A DNA stretch of 64,000 nt, from contig CM028340.1 of the NCBI GenBank assembly GCA_016647705.1, forward strand, positions 8,681,001 to 8,745,000, written 5' to 3'. The notes under the pieces were generated by a model, which saw only the letters and a list, made by a program, of their open reading frames with translations, searched no databases and had not been told where the DNA came from. Positions 56,531 through 64,000 of this stretch are shown here, piece by piece (the first letter of the stretch is position 1; every line of letters begins with the position of its first letter). Both the position numbers and the translations under genes were made by a program. This DNA is from Eucommia ulmoides. Taxonomy: Eukaryota > Streptophyta > Magnoliopsida > Garryales > Eucommiaceae.

Positions 56531-57483
56531 AACCCTACCAATTCTTCACTAAATCATTGACGTAAAAACACCAAAAAACATCTTTGAAAATGGGGGAGGT
56601 CCCTAAACCCCAAATATCAAGTTTGTGCAAATGAAAAAAATCGTTCATGGAAGCCAACACAAATCATCGTTGAATGGGGGGATCTAACTTGGATAATTTC
56701 ATCAATTATTCCAAACCTAAACACTAAAATCAATTTCTGCAAATGAAATCAATAACCTAAATCAACAAAAAAAAAAAAAAAAAAAAAAATCAGAGTTGAA
56801 ATCGACATGGTGATATATATAGGAAACAAAAATCAAAATCAAAATCATCAATTATTTCATCCCCCTAAAAATCCTAAATCGATTCTGCAAACTGAAACCC
56901 TAAATGGAATTCTGCGAAATGAACTCAAAATCGAAAACAACAAATCGATAATCGAAAAAATTGAGAGGGCATGGACCAGGACGTCAACAAACAAAATAGA
57001 TCTGGAACAAATATAAGCAATGAATATATATATGTAAAACATATTTCAACGAACTCATGAAAACACCGATCGGTAGCGGCGGCGGCGGTTGAACACGACG
57101 CAAAGAAGAACGTCGATGAGTTCGGCGACGAAAACGACGATGAAATCATGGGACACTGAAAACGGTGACGGAGTATGGCGAAAAACGACGATGAATCCCT
57201 GGAAGATACGACGACGATGTGGTGTAGACTACGGCTGTGGAGAATGGCGACGACAATGTCGATCGCAAATGAGAGGAGAAGATGCACGAACGGTATAGAG
57301 ACAAGTAGGGTTAAAATGGAAAGGGTAAAACCGTAATCTGACATGTACGAATTTTTTAAAATGGGACTAATTAGTTCAAAAAATGACTGATATAGGAGTT
57401 TTTTGTTCAAATTTAACTCATTGAAATTTATTGGTACATGGAAAGTGAAATTGGTACTTAGTGGTAATTCTTCCTTAATATAA

Positions 57484-58488
57484 TATGGATCATTAGACAT
57501 TTTAAAATTTTATGCATAAATCAAGTTTTATAAGAAGAACCCTAATTTTACTTAATCTAGCAATATCTAAAAGTAAATAATATGTTATCATATGTAAACA
57601 TAATTCTCATAAATAAACATAAATTGCATAATTAAATATAATATTATGCACTTAATTTAATTCTATGCACAAAATAAACTCATTCTAAAAGTATAAATTA
57701 ATAATATTCATGCATAATATGTGCATAAATTTTAGTTTTATAAATAATTTAATTCATCCTTATTTTGCATATATTATTTTAAACATTAATAAATAACATA
57801 TGCAAAACCAAAATAGGCATAAACAAATAGATGCCCAAGACATTTTTTTTTATTACAAAAATGAATAAAAAAATGTTATTTATAATAAGTGGTATTTTCA
57901 CAAATAAGTACCAGTGGCATTTTTGCAAATAAGATCAGTGGCATTTTCTCGCAATTTTTGCAAATGAGTACCAGTGGTATTTTCGCAAATAAGATCAGTG
58001 ACATTTTCGCAAATGAGTACCAATGATATTTTTGCAAATAATATGTTAATTGCAATGCACTCTTTCCATTTCAAAAAATGCATTCACGATTTGAAATGCA
58101 CAGAAAAAGACAAAAAAACTCAAATAAAGAGGTAAGAAAAGAAAGGATTAATAAGTGAAATATAGGGTCCACTCATTTTTCTTATGTTTACAATTAGTAA
58201 AGGACGAAAATAATTTATTTATAAAACTGTAGGGGTGCAAAGTGTCAAAAATCCAAAATAGTCATCTTCAACCTTTAGATGGGTCAACCAGACCCGATTT
58301 ACCAACCCACGAAACTCGCACATTTTTTTACACAAAAACTCTATTTTTAATAGCAAAAAGTTTAGAAAAATTAATATCCAAAAGATTTCTAACAATATTA
58401 TGCACCAAAAATAACTCAAAAAATAAATTTTGTTTTAAAATTTCTTCATGGCCAAAACAGAAGAATGACGAAAGTAGAGATATACATT
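57484..58488 (-). repeat. Leader of copia F, LTR-proximal part, with short tandem repeat
   Basis: AT-rich, no gene. At about 57890-58050 are five or six units of CAAATAAGTACCAGTGGCAT and CAAATAAGATCAGTGGCAT, a ~30-bp repeat with alternating types. The remainder up to the primer site shows nothing recognisable. Confidence 0.6.
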
Positions 58489-58502
58489 GCTCTGATACCA
58501 AA

Positions 58503-58861
58503 TGAAAGATTCTCAATGATCCAATATTCAAACGAAAATTAAACAATAAGATAATTAGATCAATAACTAAAGAAAAACCCAAAATCTAAACATGTCTCTT
58601 TCCATTGCACCTTCTCTTCTTCTCTCTATTTTCACACTGTTTTGACACTTCTAAACTCTCAACACACTGAGATTAGATGATGTAGTTGTTGTTGATTGTG
58701 TGTTTGCATCTAGGGACCAAAATTATTTTATATAGCCAAGCTCTCCACAAAAAATTATGACTTTTGAATTATCAATTCATGAATAAAATATATGAGCAAC
58801 TGTTGAAACGTTTAAAAATTTTAATAGTATTGAATGAACCATACTTATTATTTCAATTACA
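58503..58861 (-). repeat. 5' LTR of copia F
   Basis: 359 bp, ending TTACA before the GAAAG target copy. Two bases separate it from the primer site TGGTATCAGAGC (58489-58500, minus strand). Confidence 0.88.
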
Positions 58862-58866
58862 GAAAG

Positions 58867-61800
58867 TTCAATTTCATTGTGTGTTATTATTCGAAGGATT
58901 GATAGGATTATATATATATATATATATATATATAAATATTTGTACCGAGAAGTTTCCCGGAAACTGCTGCTTTTGAGATATCCACAGTCCACACCGTGGC
59001 TTGACTTTGTATGATCTCATTCCTGTTAAGAGGTTGTGTCAGTAAAACGTCATCCTAAACTTATGTTGTAGGTCTTGCCCATATTGCCAACTATAGACGG
59101 CAATATCATGGGGTAGGTGATAAATGGCGGGTTTCAAAGGTTCCGTTAAATTATCAACTTGACATAATTTTTACAACATTATTAAATTATCAACTTTTAT
59201 TTTTATAACGAATACGATATAAACATAAACGAACATGACCAATAAAAAATTAAAAATATTTTAACATAATTCTCTTTATTTATAAAATACTCCAATATTC
59301 AAAAATTATTTTTAAATAAATACAATTAATAATTAATGATTTTTATTTTTTTTTTGACGTAATCCCATTTATTTATAAAGCATTCTAAATTCTCTAACTC
59401 CTATTTTATAACACCACTTATTTTATAATAACACGACACTAACAAACACGATAAATAATAATTATGCACAATAATAACTAACACAATCATATGATAAACA
59501 ATTATTCTCTAATGAATAATAATACCATAGTCTATAATATGAACTTCTACATCATCTGTAATATCGACAACATTCATTAATTATCAAAGACAGGTTTTTC
59601 ATTAACCTTTTTCATCTGCAATATTGACAATACAAAATTAAAAACATAATGACCAAAACAAACAAAAGACCACTTGAATCCCAAGATGCAAATGAAATTA
59701 TGTGATTTGATATAAACATTTTGAGGATTTCAAAAAGAACATTCAGAGTTATGACAAATAGAAGTTTAAATTAAAAATTGAAAAAGCAATCTAAAACATA
59801 AACACAGATTAAACACAACCACAAAAACCAAAAACTATAAACATGAACAAAATCAGGTATTAAGAAGAAAACATAAATCTAAAATAGATATTAGAAACGA
59901 AAAAAGAAAATATAAACAAAACATTCAACATCTCCATCTTAATCTCAAAGCTGTTTAATTTCCAAATTGGAACAAGTGCAATGGACAAAGAGCTTCAAAA
60001 CATAATACAATACTTGTATCAATTCAAGTTCTCAAATTTAGCACATAATTAGACAAATTATAACTCAAACTTTTTCAAGAACACAAACCATGACCCCCTG
60101 ATGCAAGAAATTGAAAAAAATAAATATAAATAAAAGAAGTTAAAGAATATGCCTAACTAAAAATGCAATGGTAAGTCCAAGAAACTACACACTGTAAGAT
60201 TCCAAAATTTAAAGGAAAAAAAGCATTTGAACATTTAAAGCTTCCCCCCATTTAAAGAAAATCTAAATTTTTGTCTAAAGTTCTCTCCTATTGAAAAAAC
60301 ATTAAAAAGCGAAGAAACAAAAATTGAAACTGAACATGAAAATTAAACTTGAAACAACAAAAACCTAGGACAAAATGAACCAAACAATAAAAATGAGACT
60401 GTTTGTGACATACCAATCTGAATGGTTGTGAGTAAAAAATGTTTCCATTAAGAAACAAAAACATAAATTAGAAATTAAGAAAAACATATAAACACAATAA
60501 TCCCCATTTTAAACACAAAAAAATATAGAAATTCAAATTTAAAAATTTGTAGAAATTTGAAATGAACAAAAATGAGAATGAAAAAATAGAAATTAAAAAT
60601 ATGAATCAGGGGACGTATTGAAAGCGAGCAAGGAAGAGCAAAAAATGGAGAAATAATATAAATAAATTAGTTCAACAACTTAACTAAATAAACATATTCG
60701 ATTTACAATTAAAATTACTAATTTACAGCAAACAAAGTCCAATAATTCTAGAATTATATAAAAATCATGTAAGTCAAAAAACAGTTAAACTACAAAAACA
60801 ATATTCAAACTGAAGAGAACATTTAAATAAATAAATAATGGTAAAACTAGAAATACCTACTCCAAATAGAATAGATGTAAGACCAAAGCAATTGAAACAA
60901 AAATTATAAAAAAAAAAACCCTGAGTTTCTAAGGTGCCCTTTGTATTGTGTGTTGTTCCACAATATTGTAAATTAACTGCTTCGTAAACAAAATTGAATT
61001 ATAAATATAATTTTCACAACCCTAATTTCACAAACAGAACACAAATTAATGTGGCAAACAAAACTCTTAGATTATCTAACCAAACATTGAATTTAGCAAA
61101 CTTCATATTTACCTATGGTTTTTGACTTGATAAGATGTACTTTACTTTAACACATGTTGGACATTTACGCTCTTTACTAATTTATTAATAAAAAATTTAA
61201 GATAGTAAAATTGAAATTCATGAGAAATAGTACATAATTTATAAATTGAATTATTTAGAAATATATGAATTTTTTTGAAAACTACTGCAACGACCATAAA
61301 TTTTATTTTGCAATTTTTTTTATTTGACTTGATCCATCATTCATCACAATTTCACATATACATCCCTAATAATCAATAATTAACAAAGATGTATATACGT
61401 AAACACATTGCAGCCTTATGACTATTTCTTATGCAAGTAAAATAGCTAAACTCAAAGCTATTTTAAAATTCAAATAGAATTTAAAATAGATATAAATTAA
61501 GAACACTAAATTTAATCCATACTTGATCTGTTTCGCAGTTCTTTGCATCCCTACTCGAGCTCAAATTTGTAAAAAAACACAAAAAATATACAAAATGCTT
61601 GGGAACATAATTTAGAGCACATACAATGTAAACTAATGATTGAAGAACAAAAAGAATAGAACAAACGAGAACACATACATCATTGGGAACATAACATAAC
61701 AAATCTATTTAGTAAACAAAAATAATTTAGAACACATGATTTAAAACAAAAAATAATTTAGAACAATTCTCTATACAACCAATTGCCTATACAATATGCA

Positions 61801-62270
61801 CAAAGACTACCCCTCGAAGAGAAGAAATTCACTTTACCTAAAATAATTAAACTCAAAATTATTTCAGTTTATTTCATGAAACCAATACAATTTAGAGACA
61901 TGGAAGCACAATCAAAACAGATTTCAGGTCAAAATTAAACAGTTTCATTTGAAATACATATAAATCAAGAATCCTAAATTTAATGCATACCTTTTTCTTT
62001 TTCTTTTTTTCGTGATTCTCTCAATCTCTACTCAACTCAAACCTGTAAAAAAAAGAACATTGGCAAAAAAAAATTCTCATACTTAATATGGCGTGGAAGA
62101 AACGTTGCAATGGAGGGAAGGATGTCGATTGAGAGAGAGGAACAAATTGGTGAGAAGATTGATTTAACATCCAATTAACACACCACACATATATAACATT
62201 CGACATAAAAACATATCTAAATGAAACATATATCAATGAACTTAAACCCTAATAAAGTGAGAAGATTATA
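58867..62270. other. Long AT-rich stretch without recognised genes
   Basis: A (TA)n run lies at about 58910-58935. A GC-richer patch (58.95-59.12 kb, CACAGTCCACACCGTGG) has no recognisable domain. From 59.1 to 62.2 kb the sequence is strongly A-rich on the plus strand (many AAACA, AAAAT and ATAAA words) with only short, stop-rich frames. I see no element ends, RNA gene or coding signal. Confidence 0.5.
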
Positions 62271-62271
62271 T

Positions 62272-62624
62272 ACACTCAGATAATCAATAAGTCAAAAAGA
62301 ATTGCTAGATCAGAATTTACAATTAAATTCATAAAATTCATAGTAAAACTAAGATTGGTAGGATAATTTAGAGATCAGTCTTCACGAACTGATCATTCTT
62401 ATAATTTCGAGCCGAAAAGGAAAGAAAAATCAAGGCAAACAAACAGTTACACTAAGATAATCAATAAATCAAAAAGAATTGCTAGATCAGAATTTACAAT
62501 AATATTAATAAAATTCACAGTAAAACTAAGATTGGTAGGATAATTTAGAGATCAGTCTTCACAAACTAATCATTCTTATAATTTCGAGCCAAAAGGGAAA
62601 GGAAAATCAAGGCAAACAAACCGC
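62272..62624 (+). repeat. ~175-bp tandem duplication
   Basis: A block with ATCAATAAGTCAAAAAGAAT, TTGGTAGGATAATTTAGAGA and AATTTCGAGCC (from about 62272) is repeated from about 62451 at roughly 92-95% identity by eye. A (CT)n run and a short (TA)n run follow at about 62627-62652. Confidence 0.85.
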
Positions 62625-62899
62625 AAGGCTCTCTCTCTCTCTCTCTATATATATGGAATCCGCATTGATCCATACCAGAGATAGAGCACATATACCAGAA
62701 AATAAACATGGACGCTTCAATCTGCCAAATCAACATCAGATATGGAGAAATAGAACTCAGATCTGGATAAAGACATGGCCAAATCTGAAATTGGAATAAA
62801 ATATTTTAAAAATGTAATTGTTAATTGAAATTCAAAGAAAGAGAGTGAATAAGTACCAGATTTGTTGTTCGTCGACATTAGGGTTCATGACAGCTGTTT

Positions 62900-64000
62900 G
62901 GCATCGATCTTTCAAGGCATTAGGGTTCATCATTGGCAACAACGGTAGGGTCTGTTCAGTGTTAGATTGTAAACTTTGACTGCAGTGGTGGACACAGATC
63001 CATCAACAACTTGTCTAGGAGACCAGGTGAGTTTCTGAATGGCAGATTGATCATTTGAAGAAAAAGGTTCAACATGACAATCAGGAAGAGAAACAACTTA
63101 CTGGCCTCTGACGGGAATAACTGAATTACCTGTCTGATTGTCAGGCTGAGAAGAAGAGGGCTCATAAAGATTCAATAGAATAGGAATTGAAGGAGCAGGA
63201 TCAAAATTCGGAGAAAGATGATTGACAGGGCCAATCTAAGCAATCTTTTATGAGAAGGAGGAGCGAGGTATGATTGAAGGAGGAGAGGTACTATTGTTAG
63301 AAATTGGATTCACTTTAAGAGATTGAGAAGAAGTGAGGGATTTAGCCAAAGTATGATCATGAATTGAAGCACGGGGGATTAGAGAGATTTTGTCCTCGGG
63401 GGTAGGTAAATAAGAAGTTTTGGCTTTGGAGCGGTAGACCTCAAGGTTTGGATTTAGGAATAAAGGAAATTTTGAAATTAGGATCATTAAAGTTTGAGAC
63501 CTCTGAATATTCCTCAATGAACCATTTCAAACATTGATTTGGAATTTCTTTAGAATATTGACATGGAAGAATTTTAACAGAATTAGAAATCGGACCCTTA
63601 GGATTAGCCTGTTTTTGGATTTGGTTCATGCTCTGTTTTCTTGTCATAGGAACAGAGACTAAACTATCCTTGGAAGCATGAGCATAAGGGTTGTTTAATT
63701 ACCTTACAATCCTGCTCTTAATGTTCTTGTTTCAGACACTGATTGCAATAGTATGGGGAAGATTCGTAAGTAATTGCCAGAACCCATGAACACCATTACC
63801 AATCCAGATGCTTTTTGGCAGAGATCGACGAAGATCAACTTCTACACAGATTCTGGTAATTCTTGGTTCCGAAAGATTGGCAGTAACAACATCAATCTTG
63901 AGAGGGGCGCAAATAGCACAAGCTAATGAGAATAAAGCCCTATTGCGATGGAGGTCTATTGGCAACAATTCAAATTGCACCCATAATGGAGCCAATAGGG
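62900..64000 (-). pseudogene. LINE-type ORF1 (DUF4283/zinc-knuckle), partial and broken
   Basis: The frame at 63732-63995 reads GAxLWVQ-like APLWVQFELLPIDLHRN, then VVTANLSEPRITRICVEVDL and LPKSIWIGNGVHGFW. This is the DUF4283-type domain of plant L1-like LINE ORF1 and related proteins. Just downstream, in another frame, YYCNQCLKQEH with E-Q-D-C five residues on gives a CX2CX4HX4C zinc knuckle (about 63705-63752), so one frameshift separates the two and a stop lies in the knuckle. A Ser/Pro-rich tail follows in pieces (63.25-63.65 and 62.96-63.17 kb). The N-terminus is beyond the window end and no ORF2 is seen. A retro-derived host gene is a less likely alternative. Confidence 0.65.

Larger units (their letters stand above)
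54116..57474. mobile_element. Mutator-like element nested in copia F, with motif arrays
   Basis: 3359 bp flanked by identical 9-bp copies TTAATATAA (54107-54115 and 57475-57483), the target length of Mutator-like elements. The ends are at best weak inverted repeats (AATTTCATTGA against AATTTCAATGAG), so this may be a non-TIR type. It has GC-rich coding-looking flanks inside both ends: 54.25-54.55 kb with GCCGTTC repeats, and 57.06-57.3 kb with GGCGGCGG and ACGACGATG. In between are many copies of GTTGAATGTAACA. No transposase is seen. Short frames in the GC-rich ends could be captured gene pieces or repeat artefacts. Confidence 0.7.
48876..58861 (-). mobile_element. Element F: Ty1/copia (Tork-like) with a nested DNA element, broken
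   Basis: LTRs 48876-49252 (3') and 58503-58861 (5') read TGTAA to TTTCA on the minus strand, with exact target copies GAAAG (48871-48875 and 58862-58866). The primer site TGGTATCAGAGC (initiator tRNA-Met type, 58489-58500) and a polypurine tract (AAGTGGGAGAA, about 49253-49263) are in place. Gag to RNase H lies at 49.55-53.55 kb. A 3.36-kb Mutator-like element (54116-57474) interrupts the leader. The LTRs differ at more than a tenth of positions by eye, so F is old. Broken, with about ten breaks. Confidence 0.9.

Noticed and set aside
58777-58992. Tyr/Ile-rich frame near the outer edge of the copia F 5' LTR
   Set aside because: Crosses the LTR boundary and a (TA)n run.
1-64000. Envelope-like gene, organellar insert or tRNA gene
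   Set aside because: No env-like membrane protein, no plastid or mitochondrial gene blocks and no cloverleaf with A/B boxes seen by eye; only primer-site matches to tRNAs.

Overview
The window is repeat-dense, AT-rich plant nuclear DNA, most likely from a eudicot. Evidence: Athila- and Tat-type Ty3/gypsy elements, Ty1/copia elements primed by initiator tRNA-Met, Mutator-like and hAT-like non-autonomous DNA elements, and a plant-type LINE ORF1 with a CX2CX4HX4C knuckle. I cannot name the species. I see no intact host protein gene and no tRNA or rRNA gene. The only host-like coding traces are two related short fragments (16.9-17.1 and 48.6-48.8 kb).

Layout. 1-8.2 kb: a broken Athila element on the minus strand (element D), inserted just inside the remains of another LTR element whose single LTR (G) is at 8.37-9.04 kb. 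9.0-18.1 kb: a field of small DNA elements. It holds a 1.2-kb palindrome (10.0-11.2), a hAT-like MITE (12.05-12.73), inverted arrays of a ~300-bp repeat, a 2.3-kb Mutator-like element with exact 9-bp target duplications (13.93-16.27), and a second MITE (17.2-18.1). 19.2-48.2 kb: one old copia element (E, plus strand) split by two large insertions 92 bp apart. The first is A (20.85-31.57, TSD GTAAC), a gag-only Athila derivative with a sister element C (25.27-30.69, TSD CCTAT, opposite strand) inside its 3' LTR. The second is B (31.67-46.34, TSD AAAGG), a 14.7-kb Tat/Ogre-type element with an open pol. 48.9-58.9 kb: a second copia (F, minus strand, TSD GAAAG) carrying a 3.4-kb Mutator-like insertion (54.1-57.5, TSD TTAATATAA). 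58.9-64 kb: AT-rich DNA with little recognisable content, a duplicated ~175-bp block, and at the edge a broken LINE ORF1.

How the parts relate. The nesting gives a relative clock: E is oldest, A entered E, and C entered A. B entered E separately, and its similar LTRs make it the youngest large element. A and C carry only a gag-like segment, so they could move only with help; D belongs to the lineage that could have provided it. D, A and C share a leader with CGGGAG-containing blocks although their promoter-side (U3) sequences are unrelated. Every gypsy LTR family here also has a different set of short GC-rich palindromes just upstream of its TATA box. The shared leader and the palindrome cassettes are the most interesting signals I found. 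All retroelements except parts of B are fossils.
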